Source: JAEUIG01 sp046349775
Lineage (GTDB): Bacteria; Planctomycetota; Planctomycetia; Planctomycetales; Planctomycetaceae
NCBI GenBank assembly: GCA_046349775.1
Contig: JAXMBS010000097.1
Location: 1 to 15,678 of the forward strand
DNA: 15,678 nucleotides
Direction: 5' to 3'
In this document: positions 5,994-14,682 of the stretch, in pieces
Layout: the number at the start of each line of letters is the position of its first letter
Position numbering within the stretch: position 1 is the stretch's first letter
Position numbers and translations under genes: made by a program
Notes under the pieces: model-generated
Databases searched by the model: none
Told to the model about the DNA's origin: nothing
What the model saw: the letters and a program-made list of their open reading frames with translations, nothing else

Positions 5994-7697
5994 TTAGAAA
6001 TCCATGCCGCCCATGCCGCCCATTCCTCCCATGCCCGGCATGCCGCCGCCCATGCCACCCATGCCTCCCATCCCGCCGTCGTGATGGTGGTCGTGGTGAT
6101 GGTCGTCCGCTTCCTGCTTCGGCTCTTCGACAACGATCGAGTCGGTCGTCATCAAGAGGCTCGACACGCTGGCCGCGTTCTGCAGCGCCGAACGCACGAC
6201 CTTCGTCGGATCGACGACGCCCATCTCGAACATGTCGCCGTACACTTCGTTCAGCGCGTCGTAACCGTAGTTCTTCTCGTTCGACTTGCGAACGTTGTTC
6301 GCGACCACTGAACCGTCGAGGCCGGCGTTCTCGGCGATCTTGCGGATCGGCATCTCGCAGACCTTGCGGACCAGTGCCACACCGAGGGCCTCGTCGCCGG
6401 TGAGGTCGGTCTTCTGCAGCGCCTTGCTGCTGCGGAGCAGCGCCACGCCGCCGCCTGGAACGATCCCCTCTTCGATCGCCGCCCGCGTCGCCGCGAGTGC
6501 GTCCTCGATGAGGTCCTTGCGTTCCTTCATTTCGGTCTCGGTCGCGGCACCGACGTTGATCTGGGCCACGCCACCGGCCAGCTTCGCGAGCCGCTCCTGC
6601 AGCTTTTCGCGGTCGTATTCGCTGTCGGTGACTTCGATCTCCTGCCGGATCTGCTCGGCGCGTCCGTCGATCGCCTTCGCGTTGCCGCCTCCCTGGATCA
6701 CGGTCGTGTTCTCGGCGTCGATCGAAACCTTCTTCGCCGTGCCGAGGTCCTGCAGCTTGACGTTTTCCAGCTTCTCGCCGAGGTCCTTGAACAGGGCCTT
6801 GCCGCCGGTGAGGATCGCCAGATCCTGCAGCATGGCCTTGCGGCGATCTCCGTAGCCCGGGGCCTTCACGGCACAGGCCTTGATGATCCCGCGGAGCTTG
6901 TTGACGACGAGGGTCGCGAGCGCTTCACCCTCGACGTCTTCGGCAATGATCAGCAGCGGACGACCCGCCTTGGAGACCTGCTCCAGCAGCGGGACGAGCG
7001 TGCGGGCGTTCGAAATCTTCTCTTCGTGAATCAGGATGTAGACGTTGTCGAGGTTGCATTCCTGATCGTCTTCGTCGGTGACGAAGTGCGGCGAGAGGTA
7101 GCCGCGCTCGAACTGCATGCCTTCGACGAGGTCCACCTCGGTCTGCATCTGCCGGCCTTCCTCGACCGTGATGACGCCGTCCTTGCCGACCTTCAGGATC
7201 GCATCGGCCAGGATCTTGCCGATCTCCTTGTCGTTGTTGCCGGCGATCGTGGCGACGGTCTCAATCGCCTTGCGATCGTCCGCCTTGACCGGCTTGGCCA
7301 GCTTCTTCAGCTCGTCGGAGATCTTCTCGACGGCCTTCTGCACGCCGCGGGCCAGCGACATCGGATCGGCTCCCGCCGCAATGTGCTTCAGCCCTTCGCG
7401 GTACATCGCTTCGGCCAGGACGGTCGCAGTCGTGGTGCCGTCGCCGGCCACGTCGCTGGTCTTGGAGGCCGCTTCCTTGATGAGCTGCACGCCGCAGTTC
7501 TGGAACTTGTCTTCCAGCTCGACGTCTTCCGCGACGGTCACACCGTCCTTCGTGATCTTCGGCGAGCCCCAGCCCTTGTCGAGCACCGCGTTGCGGCCCC
7601 GGGGGCCGAGCGTGCTGGACACGGCTTTGGCTAGCTTGGAAGCTCCTTCGAGCAGTTGCTTGCGGGCGTCCTCATCAAAACTCAACAGCTTTGCCAC
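5994..7697 (-). CDS. groEL: GroEL chaperonin (groEL-2), intact, with His-rich and GGM tail
   Basis: This is the intact chaperonin, 567 residues against the usual 545. The ATP-binding GDGTTTATVLAE (85-96), LGPRGRNAVLD (30-40) and EEGIVPGGGVALLRS are all there. The last 37 residues are unusual in containing DDHHHDHHHD before the GGM repeats that normally line the folding chamber floor; the extra length comes from here. A GTG start at 7697 (VAKLLSFDEDARKQL) is preceded by GAGGAT at a good distance, one of the clear Shine-Dalgarno sites. It is first in the cluster, with groES 120 bases downstream. It has no groES directly before it. No CIRCE element was found in its leader. The His cluster might bind metal; this is inference. 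Confidence 0.98.
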   Translation of the reverse strand: MAKLLSFDEDARKQLLEGASKLAKAVSSTLGPRGRNAVLDKGWGSPKITKDGVTVAEDVELEDKFQNCGVQLIKEAASKTSDVAGDGTTTATVLAEAMYREGLKHIAAGADPMSLARGVQKAVEKISDELKKLAKPVKADDRKAIETVATIAGNNDKEIGKILADAILKVGKDGVITVEEGRQMQTEVDLVEGMQFERGYLSPHFVTDEDDQECNLDNVYILIHEEKISNARTLVPLLEQVSKAGRPLLIIAEDVEGEALATLVVNKLRGIIKACAVKAPGYGDRRKAMLQDLAILTGGKALFKDLGEKLENVKLQDLGTAKKVSIDAENTTVIQGGGNAKAIDGRAEQIRQEIEVTDSEYDREKLQERLAKLAGGVAQINVGAATETEMKERKDLIEDALAATRAAIEEGIVPGGGVALLRSSKALQKTDLTGDEALGVALVRKVCEMPIRKIAENAGLDGSVVANNVRKSNEKNYGYDALNEVYGDMFEMGVVDPTKVVRSALQNAASVSSLLMTTDSIVVEEPKQEADDHHHDHHHDGGMGGMGGMGGGMPGMGGMGGMGGMDF

Positions 7698-7968
7698 GGC
7701 AAATCCTCGTGTTGCAAGGTTCGTCGAGCGACAGGTGTCGCGTGATCCGGCTTTATGTCAATCAGTCGAGAGAATCGCGGACGGGGACGCACCCCGGACT
7801 GCGACAACATTTTGGCGTGAAGGGTGGTATTGCAATGGGTGTGCCGGCGGGTGTTTGCGGTCCACAAGTGGCGACGCCATCTTGAGTTGTGGTTGTTTAT
7901 GTCGCTGGGGCGGAGATGCGGCTCCTGCCAACTTGGCAGAATGGCGGGCGTCTGGTGGAGATCGTCTG
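7698..7968 (-). promoter_or_regulatory. Leader of the chaperone cluster; weak promoter and operator candidates
   Basis: These 271 bases lie between the DUF1559 stop and groEL-2. On the minus strand TTGACA occurs at 7761-7756 but no good -10 box lies 16-18 bases on. A dyad GCGACA-GG-TGTCGC (7728-7741) lies 31 bases from the start codon and could be an operator. The palindrome CTGCCAA-C-TTGGCAG (7925-7939) is close to the end of the preceding gene. No CIRCE (TTAGCACTC type), HrcA, sigma-32 or sigma-54 box fits. Open frames here look like chance. Confidence 0.3.
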
Positions 7969-8871
7969 TCACTTTGTCGCTGACGGCCCGGGAGGATTCC
8001 AATGCGTCCAAGTGAAGCCCAACGAGACAGTCACTTTTGTTTGGGCGCGTTGGAGGGTCGAGATCACCGGCGATAGCTGCTCGCCGCCAGCGATGGTCGT
8101 CATAGCACGAAGCGTTTCGGGACGGACGGCGAGAGATAATCGACGAGCGCGTTCAGGATCGGAGAGGACAACCATTGGTCCCCTGGGATGGTTGCTCGAA
8201 ACGCTCGGCCGCATCAGGTCGTTGATCGAGAAACTCATGTCATTCACGTTGAGATCGCGTGGCTCCGTCCAGTGAATACCGGAGTTCACCGTCTCAACGA
8301 GCAGAATCGAATTCGGGTCAACAATGTCCGCAAGAGACGTGCACCGTGTCCCCGGGAACGCCGTTTCTGGCCCGACGATAACCACGTAGTTTGCAAAGAG
8401 GGTGTGTTCGGGCTCCAAGTCACTTGGACAGTGAAGATGTCGCTGTATGGGTCGCTGGCGAGTGACCGGTTGTGAGGAGCTGTCCCACGGTTCGTCAAAC
8501 CGATACTTCGCGTACGTCTTTTGCTGATCCATGAACGGGAGGATCAGCACCCGCCAACTGTGCATCGGGTTGCCTTCCGCGTCGGCGATGTAGGCCGGCG
8601 GAAAACAACCGTATGTCTCGTGATAGTTGTGGAGTGCCAGCCTCAACTGCCCCCCCATGCGGCCGCCACACTGCGATGTCCGCGCGGCCTCGCGTGCATC
8701 GCGAATCGCCCGCGTCAGAAACGCTCCGGTGCCAACAAATGCAACGAGAACAACGAGACAACCGATGCGTTTTGTTCGACTGCTCTTTCCATCAGCCGCC
8801 GCCGAAACTTCGTTCATGATCGGCGCCCTGAATGCTGACTGTGCATCATCATTCCACGCCGGACGAGTCAT
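7969..8871 (-). CDS. DUF1559 family protein with one N-terminal membrane helix
   Basis: With the ATG at 8871 the product is 300 residues. One hydrophobic helix (about 36-53, IGCLVVLVAFVGTGAFL) follows a basic stretch, then RDAREAARTSQC and LHNYHETYGCFPPAYIAD..GNPMHSWRVLILPFMDQ, which are typical of DUF1559. The C-terminal part SSNHPRGPMVV and VRPETLRAMTTIAGGE also fits. DUF1559 proteins are very numerous in Planctomycetota and usually carry a prepilin signal; here the GFTLIELL motif is missing, so it is probably a plain membrane-anchored member. The function is unknown. The start lies 11 bases after the hydrolase stop, so the two are likely co-transcribed. The ATG at 8817 (MNEVSAAADG) is a good alternative start, and the open frame continues upstream only as chance overlap. 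Confidence 0.85.
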   Translation of the reverse strand: MTRPAWNDDAQSAFRAPIMNEVSAAADGKSSRTKRIGCLVVLVAFVGTGAFLTRAIRDAREAARTSQCGGRMGGQLRLALHNYHETYGCFPPAYIADAEGNPMHSWRVLILPFMDQQKTYAKYRFDEPWDSSSQPVTRQRPIQRHLHCPSDLEPEHTLFANYVVIVGPETAFPGTRCTSLADIVDPNSILLVETVNSGIHWTEPRDLNVNDMSFSINDLMRPSVSSNHPRGPMVVLSDPERARRLSLAVRPETLRAMTTIAGGEQLSPVISTLQRAQTKVTVSLGFTWTHWNPPGPSATK

Positions 8872-8882
8872 GAATCGCACAC

Positions 8883-9764
8883 TCAATCGCACGACCGTTG
8901 CAAGAACTCTTGCACGACCATCGTCAGCCCCTCCGGTTCGTCCTCGAATAGATAATGCCCCGCGTCCGCGAACTCCGCCACCTCCGCCTGCGGAAATCGC
9001 TGACGCCACTCTGCCAGAAACGCCGGCGTGAAGCACCAGTCCCGCATCCCCCACGCGAGCAGCATCGGCTTGCCGCTCTGTTTCGAAAGCGACTCCTCGA
9101 CTGCGACCAGCGTGCCGTACGACGGATGTTCCGCCGACATCGGAATATCCAGCACGAACCGGTGAATCGCGATCCGGTGCGCCCAACTGTCATACGGCGC
9201 GAGCAGGCCCCGCTGCACCGCGCGCGGCAATGCACGCTTGTTGACCGCCATGAAGAGCGCCGCCCGCGCGAACAGATTGAATCCCCGCACACCGAGCGCT
9301 CCGAGTACCGGCCAGCGGCAGACCGCGATCCGCAACGGCATCCGCGTCGACCGGAACGCCGCGGTATTCATCAGCACGAAGCGCGAGAACCGTTCCGGCA
9401 TTTGGCCGGCGGCCCCCATTCCGATGCAGCCCCCCCAGTCATGCGCGACGAGAGTGATGTCGCGCAGATCGAGCGTTTCAATCAACCGGCACAGGTTCCG
9501 GATGTGCTGATCGAGCGTGTACTCATACTGCTGCGGCTTGTCTGACCGTCCGCAGCCGATGTGGTCGACAGCCACACAGCGAAATTCGCCTGACAGCGAA
9601 CGAATCAGATTCCTCCACGCGAACGACCACGTCGGATTGCCATGGACAAACAGCAGCGGCGGGGCGTCGTGCGGGCCTTCGTCGATGTAGGCATAGCGCA
9701 GCCCGTCAAGGGCGACGAATCGCGGCTCGTATCGGAATTCGTCGAGAGTAGGAAATGGGTTCAC
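8883..9764 (-). CDS. Alpha/beta hydrolase, OleB / haloalkane dehalogenase-like
   Basis: The 293 residues have the alpha/beta-hydrolase core: HGNPTW at 41-46 (oxyanion hole), the nucleophile elbow VAHDWGG with Asp109, an acid probably Asp242, and His270 in DAGHYLFED. Asp as nucleophile followed by Trp is the pattern of haloalkane dehalogenases and of OleB, which removes CO2 from beta-lactones in long-chain olefin synthesis. VAVDHIGCGRSDKP, MNTAAFRSTRMP and RGFNLFARAAL resemble OleB more than classic dehalogenases, from memory. No oleA, oleC or oleD is in the window, so the substrate is open. It begins with GTG at 9764 without a Shine-Dalgarno sequence, and a DUF1559 gene follows within 12 bases. 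Confidence 0.85.
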   Translation of the reverse strand: MNPFPTLDEFRYEPRFVALDGLRYAYIDEGPHDAPPLLFVHGNPTWSFAWRNLIRSLSGEFRCVAVDHIGCGRSDKPQQYEYTLDQHIRNLCRLIETLDLRDITLVAHDWGGCIGMGAAGQMPERFSRFVLMNTAAFRSTRMPLRIAVCRWPVLGALGVRGFNLFARAALFMAVNKRALPRAVQRGLLAPYDSWAHRIAIHRFVLDIPMSAEHPSYGTLVAVEESLSKQSGKPMLLAWGMRDWCFTPAFLAEWRQRFPQAEVAEFADAGHYLFEDEPEGLTMVVQEFLQRSCD

Positions 9765-9879
9765 AGGCTGGCCGCTGTTTAAGCCGGGAGCCGCAGGCGA
9801 CCCCGTCCTATTGCGGCCGGAGTATCGGCAGCGGCCGTGACGACGTCAAACGAGCATTGCCGATCAACTTGTCGGCCGG

Positions 9880-10806
9880 TCACCGTCCGAACCACCGCGT
9901 CCAGAACCGCGGCGTGAATCCTCTCCCCCGCAGCGACGGTGCCGGCTCCGCATCACGTGCGTGCATGATCTGAACCGACGGCACATCGCGCTGCCATGCC
10001 AGCATCGCGGATTCGCTGACTCCGCCGGCCTCCCGCTGGCCCACGCACAGATTGGTCATCTTATGTGGACCAGTTGGTCCCAGCGCCGTCTTCAGCATCT
10101 GCAACATCTCATCGTTCACGTCAGGACCGTACAACCACAGCCAGTACGAATTCGGGTTCTGCTCCAGTACGGCTACGGTCTCTGCAGTCACCTGCCTTCC
10201 GTCGAGGACGATCCAAGTGAAAACCGGCCGCCGGCGCGAGTTCGCGTAGCCCTTCGAGCGTGACACGAGTGCCGGCAATGTTCAGCTTTGTATTGCTCCA
10301 GCGGCAGCTGGCGGAGACCACCGTCCGTCAGATCGGAATCCCGCAGGTTCAATTCTGTCAGGCTCCGGCTGGCGGACAGCGCACGACGGCAATTTCGTCG
10401 GCCCCCTTCGCCCGGTGCGTAGAGCGCGTCTCGCCGGATGCCGCCCGACCAGCCGAGCCAACTCCGGTCCCAGCTCTGTCGTCTCATCGATCTTGAGCAT
10501 CTCAATGGACAGGTCGGATGAAGTCGTCCCACGATTTGAGCCACTCTTGAGTCGTGTCTGGCCCCAGCCGGACGCGAGTCGGGTGCTTGCCGTCCACCCC
10601 TGCACGTTCCCAGAACAGTCTCGGGTGGACGTCCCCAGCTCGGCTTTTCCGCCCGCCTGCTCGATCTCGGTCAACAGCCGCTGGACGCGCGCCCGTCCGC
10701 CACAACCCCCAGCCGGCCGCAGCGGCGCGGGCAGACCAGCGCCCAGCACAACGCTTGTGCCTTGCGCCATCGGCTGACGGCTTTTGAGGGGGACCGAATC
10801 GGACAT
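9880..10806 (-). pseudogene. Leucine-rich-repeat protein, frame broken several times
   Basis: Three frames join into one LRR-like protein: RSLTELNLRDSDLTDGGLRQL, then LNIAGTRVTLEGLRELAPAAG, then VFTWIVLDGRQVTAETVAVLEQNP and WLWLYGPDVNDEMLQMLKTA, ending in RFWTRWFGR at the TGA at 9880. Two of the changes can be placed: near 10291 (AAAG where AAG is expected) and near 10230. Others lie between about 10380 and 10560, where VQRLLTEIEQAGGKAEL and PTRVRLGPDTTQEWLKSWDDF belong to different frames. The start is uncertain; ATG 10806 (MSDSVPLKS) is a guess. LRR proteins of this sort are common in Planctomycetota and usually bind proteins; no role can be given. It is divergent from the oxidoreductase gene. 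Confidence 0.6.
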
Positions 10807-10954
10807 CCCGTGCATTATGCCGGCTCTCGGCACCCGACGCATTCGCGGGCCGAAGTCGCCAACGACGCGCCCTGCGAGGATCTCGTCGCCCGTCTCATCG
10901 GAGTCAGCGGCCTTCAGTGGCAACCCGCAGCCCGGCGCGTACAATCCGCACGGC

Positions 10955-12221
10955 ATGAGCACTCACTCTCCCGTCCGCCCTCCGCGCTTGGCATGGTCGG
11001 CCTGGGAATGATCTTCGACGAAACCTATCGCCCGTTCTTCGAGCGTGTACCGCAGAAGGGCTTTACGACCGCCGGTTCGGCGACGTCGACGTTCCGCTGA
11101 CTGCCGTCGCGACCCGTACCGGGATGCGGGCGGCGCAGCGTATCAATCTGAAGCCAAAGGCAAAATCGCCGACTTCCGCAACCTGGCCGGCAGCGACGCC
11201 GTCGTCTGTTGCTGAAGCGGACCTCATTTCGTCTGCGTGGCGACCCCCGACAACCGCCACTTCGAGGCGTGCAAAAAAGTGCTGTCGGCTGGCGTCCATC
11301 TGCTCGTCGAAAAGCCCTCCGTCCTCACGCTCGACGGGCACCGACGACACGGTCGCTCTAGCGCAGGTCCACGGCGTCCTCGCCAAAGTCGTCTATCACA
11401 AGCTCCTCGATCCCGACCACAAAAACTCCGCACCTTCGTCGCGGACGGCCTGCTGAAACACGTCAACAACGGCTACTGCTCGCTGCTCGAACCCAAGCAG
11501 ATTTCGGCCGGCCAGTTCGCGGAATGGATCAAGGGCGCAATCAGCACGTACGTCGCCTGCCACCCCATCAAGCTCATCGACTTCACCTTCGGCAGCAAAC
11601 TGAAGACCGTCACCGCCAGCGAGACGGCGGCCTCGTCAGTCCTGCGGGCAGCCCCACGGGACAGTACGCAGATGCGGATGGTGTACGAATATGACGACGG
11701 CCGTGAGGCGGCGTTCGATATCCACGTCGTGGGTCACGCCGGACAACTTCCCCGGCTACGTCGAACAGGAGGTGCAGTTCCGGTTCGACAACGGCGTCTG
11801 GAACGGCCACTCGCGCAGCGCGGCGTGGAGTGCACGATCGAAGGCCGCACGCCGTTCATCGCAAGATACGATGAACAACCACTACAACGGTACGTTTGTC
11901 GAACCGTGGGGCGAACGCTCGCAGCGTGGTTATGGCGTCGAGGTGATCGAGCGGCTTCGTGCGCGAAGTCGCGCAGGTCGAGCACGGCGGCCCGCGCGTC
12001 CAGCGCGACGAGCGTCTCGTGGTCGCCCGCAAGCTGGCCTACAACGACCTCGCTGCCGACCGGCAGGTGGTGGCGGCCATCCAGGCGCTCGAGGCGATTC
12101 TCGCAGAGGCCGTTCAGGACGCCCGGATAGCGTGGTTCGTGTCAACGATGCGAATGGCAACTGGTCGAGTATTTCCCCGGCGGCAGCGAACCCCGGAGTG
12201 CTCTACTCCGGCCGCGTGTAA
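10955..12221 (+). pseudogene. Gfo/Idh/MocA-family oxidoreductase, many frameshifts
   Basis: Read across frames this is a NAD(P)-dependent oxidoreductase of about 420 residues. After MSTHSPVRPPRL comes GMVGLGMIFDETYRPFFERV (Rossmann GxGxxx), then VCVATPDNRHFEACKKVLSAGVHLLVEKP with the family's EKP motif, then LAKVVYHKLLDPDH, EWIKG, YVACHPIKLIDF, VYEYDDGREAAFDIH, WVTPDNFPGYVEQEVQFRFDNGVW and a C-terminus around NHYNGTFVEPWGERSQRGYG, ending LYSGRV. At least twelve indels are needed, for instance GGG to GG at 10990, a lost G near 11122, a lost A near 11424 and CCC to CC near 12122. Conserved residues survive between them, so sequencing error is likely. The substrate is probably a sugar or polyol, which is family knowledge only. 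It is the only plus-strand gene in the middle of the window. Confidence 0.85.
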
Positions 12222-12370
12222 ACGCTGATTCGATCACGGGCTGGCAGGTCGACCTCCGCACGGGCGATCTCGCTGTGACCATCGCCGCTACAGTCCGGGT
12301 GACATTTCGCCCGAGTCGCGTATGCGGTGTTTGTAGGACAGCGGTTGCGAATGTGAATGCAGCGTCGTCG
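12222..12370. other. Convergent gap between the oxidoreductase and DUF1559 genes
   Basis: No gene is supported. A 6-bp stem GGCGAT (12263-12268) with ATCGCC (12281-12286) is the only hairpin I see, too weak and without T-runs to call a terminator. Confidence 0.4.
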
Positions 12371-13276
12371 TCAGAAATCCCCGTCCACCGCGTCGGCCCG
12401 GTCGATCAAGTGCTGGAAGAGTTCCGCGCCCGATGTTCTCACTGATGAATCTCACCGAACCGTCCCCAGCGCGAACTGGCTGCCTCCTACGTGATAGCTG
12501 CCGAACCCGCCGACTTGCAGGGCCGGGTCGGCCTTTGCCTCCGCTGTGACCGCATCGTCGTAGCGGATCGTCTCTGGCCGGGCGGCACCTGCGCAGGGGC
12601 GGCTTTGGGGTCGTTGTAGTAGCGACTGCCGCCGGGAGTGCGGTTCAACTGCCGTCCGCCGTTGCGGAAGAGCATGGCCGCGTGCCGGAGGCCAGCCGAG
12701 ATCGTCGGCCGAACGCTTGATCTCACCGACGAACAGCGTGTGCGAGACGCCGTCTGAGACGTCGTCGTACCGCACCCGGCTGTTGAGGAACAGCACGCCG
12801 TGATTCGTCGCATCGATCGGCGTCTCGTAGGGGTGATGCATCCCGGCGTAGTTCGTCAGCGCAGCGCCGTCGCCGTTGGAGATGTGGGCCGCCGGGTCTG
12901 TCGGGCAGAGCAGCATGGGGATGACGGCGCAGCGGGCCTTGGCATTCGCGGCGTCGTAGATGCTGCCGGAGCGCTGCACCTGGGCATACACGGGCTTTTG
13001 GTCGAGGTACGGCATCAGCACCGTGTACCAACCGTGGTGATAGCCTTTGGGTTCGTTGCGGATCGGGCCGGTGTCATTCGTGACGCCGCTGGGAAGCGAC
13101 CCGTGTGCGTCGTGGTAGCCCTGGAGCGCGAGCGCGACCTGGAAAATCTGCGACCGGCATTGCGTACGGCGAGCCGCTTCGCGGGCCTGCTGCACCGCCG
13201 GCAACAGCAACGAGATCAGCACGGCGATGATGGCGATCACCACCAGCAGCTCGATCAACGTCCAGCCGGGCCGCAT
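12371..13276 (-). pseudogene. DUF1559 prepilin-like protein, C-terminal half frameshifted
   Basis: The protein begins MRPGWTLIELLVVIAIIAVL, a class III signal: cleavage after Gly4, Glu at mature position 5, then a long hydrophobic helix, and LLLPAVQQAREAARRTQC as in most DUF1559 proteins. The ATG at 13276 is chosen because AGAGG lies 9 bases before it; ATGs at 13303 and 13324 are possible. LPSGVTNDTGP, GWYTVLMPYLDQ and DGVSHTLFVGEIKRSADDLGW follow in frame. After that, single-base changes occur: G lost from GGGCC at two places near 12690, again near 12580, G lost near 12466 and G gained near 12440. Restored, it continues ASGTRAMLFRNGG, YNDPKAAPAQVPPG and ends GDGSVRFISENIG...DAVDGDF at 12371. 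Its neighbour is the secretion ATPase, so an assembled pseudopilus is plausible. Confidence 0.85.
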
Positions 13277-13476
13277 AGTGCAGCCTCTGCGGTGTTGGAC
13301 CATCGATCGGGATACGTTCGTCATGTCGCCAGGCCTGTTGTTGCGGTGCCAAAATCGGCGCTCCGTCTGCGAACTACGTCCGCTGCCGACCGGGTGTTGG
13401 GCGAATTCGGGTATCGTATGCGAGACGGCGCCGATTTGGGACGGCCCGCACATCATGCGAACGTCCGGCTCCGCAT

Positions 13477-14682
13477 TCACTGTTCGTTCCCCAGCACGCG
13501 GCGAACTTCGGCCACGCTCGTCTCGCCGCGGCGGATCGCGTCCCCCGCCCGCTGCCGGAGGGAGATCTGCCCCGCCTCCAGGGCCACTCTTTGTAGCTCG
13601 TCGGCGTCGAGCCGCTGGAGGATCGCGCGGCCGATCAGCGCGTGATGCGGATCCAGCGATTCGCACAGCATCAATCGCCCGGCGTACCCGGTCTGCCGAC
13701 ACTCGGTGCAGCCGGCGACGATGCGATGTTCACTTGCCTCCAGCGCGAGGCCGCTCTCGGGCTCCGCCCCCGGCGTTGCGCACGTGCATAGCCGCCGCAC
13801 GAGGCGCTGCGTGAGCACTCCCAGCAATCCGCTGCGCAGCAGGTACGGTTCGATGTCGAGGTCCAGCAGCCGCTCGATCGCTTCGACGCTGCTCCCCGCG
13901 TGGAATGACGACAGCACCAGTTGGCCGGTCAGCGCCGCCTGAAACACGGTCGCTGCCGTCTCGACGTCCCGGATTTCGCCGACCATGATCACTTCCGGAT
14001 CCTGCCGCATCAGCGACCGCAGGCCGTTCGCATAGTTGAGCGGACCGTCGTTCGATACCTGCGACTGCGACACGCCGCTGACCAGCGCTTCGACAGGATC
14101 CTCCAGGGTCACGATGCTCCGTGTCGCCGGGCTGGACTGCAGCAGATGCCGCAGTGCCGCGTACAGCGTCGTCGTTTTGCCGCTGCCGGCCGGGCCGGCG
14201 ACGAGCAGGGCGCCGCTCGTCAGGCTCAACTGTCGTTCCAGTTCCGCGCGGATGTCGTCCGGCAGACCCAGATCGGCCAGCTGGCGATAGCGCCCGGACC
14301 CGATGAACAGCCGGACGACCGCTTTCTCGCCGTGGATCGTCGGGAACGTGCTGACCCGCATCTCGACCTGTTCGTCGCCGGTGCGAATCCGCCCCTCCTG
14401 CGGGACATCGGTGTGGTACGTCAGCAGTTCCGCGAGGACCTTCAACCGGCCGATGATGTTCGGCGCACGCTCCAGCAGGGCGACGTCGTGCAGGACGCCG
14501 TCGAGCCGCCACAGCATTCGCAGCCGGCCGGCGGCCTCCGTCGGGACCAGGTGGACGTCGCTCACCCCCTCCTCGCGCGCCGCCGACAGCACGCGGGCAA
14601 CGACTTCCGTCGCGTACAGGTCGGCCTTGGCGTCGAGGCCGGCGATGCGCTGCTGGAAACGGTCGGCCAGTGAGGAATTCAT
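13477..14682 (-). CDS. GspE/PilB-type secretion ATPase, short form
   Basis: This hexameric cytoplasmic ATPase powers type II secretion or type IV pilus assembly. With the ATG at 14682 it has 401 residues, shorter than full GspE (about 500) because the N-terminal MshEN domain is missing. DVHLVP (42-47) opens the core, then comes the Walker A GPAGSGKTT (163-171), Asp box TLEDPVE (192-198), Walker B VIMVGEIRD (231-239) and His box LSSFHAG (258-263), all intact. The zinc motif is altered: CTC (299-301) and CTEC (325-328) instead of two CxxC pairs. An upstream extension is open but has no conserved sequence, and no Shine-Dalgarno sequence marks either start. A DUF1559 pseudopilin follows 200 bases downstream. 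No other secretion genes are in the window. Confidence 0.93.
   Translation of the reverse strand: MNSSLADRFQQRIAGLDAKADLYATEVVARVLSAAREEGVSDVHLVPTEAAGRLRMLWRLDGVLHDVALLERAPNIIGRLKVLAELLTYHTDVPQEGRIRTGDEQVEMRVSTFPTIHGEKAVVRLFIGSGRYRQLADLGLPDDIRAELERQLSLTSGALLVAGPAGSGKTTTLYAALRHLLQSSPATRSIVTLEDPVEALVSGVSQSQVSNDGPLNYANGLRSLMRQDPEVIMVGEIRDVETAATVFQAALTGQLVLSSFHAGSSVEAIERLLDLDIEPYLLRSGLLGVLTQRLVRRLCTCATPGAEPESGLALEASEHRIVAGCTECRQTGYAGRLMLCESLDPHHALIGRAILQRLDADELQRVALEAGQISLRQRAGDAIRRGETSVAEVRRVLGNEQ

Noticed and set aside
7698..7968. CIRCE or sigma-54 promoter before groEL-2
   Set aside because: No TTAGCACTC/GAGTGCTAA pair exists. The TGGCAG near 7925-7939 has no GC at the required distance for a sigma-54 -12 box.
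8872..9186. N-terminal extension of the DUF1559 open frame upstream of 8871
   Set aside because: It lies inside the hydrolase gene in another frame, and its sequence is Gly/Arg-rich without DUF1559 similarity; the membrane helix comes only after 8871.
13325..13702. N-terminal extension of the DUF1559 pseudopilin frame into the GspE gene
   Set aside because: A prepilin signal must be near the N-terminus, and the extension overlaps the 3' end of the ATPase gene.
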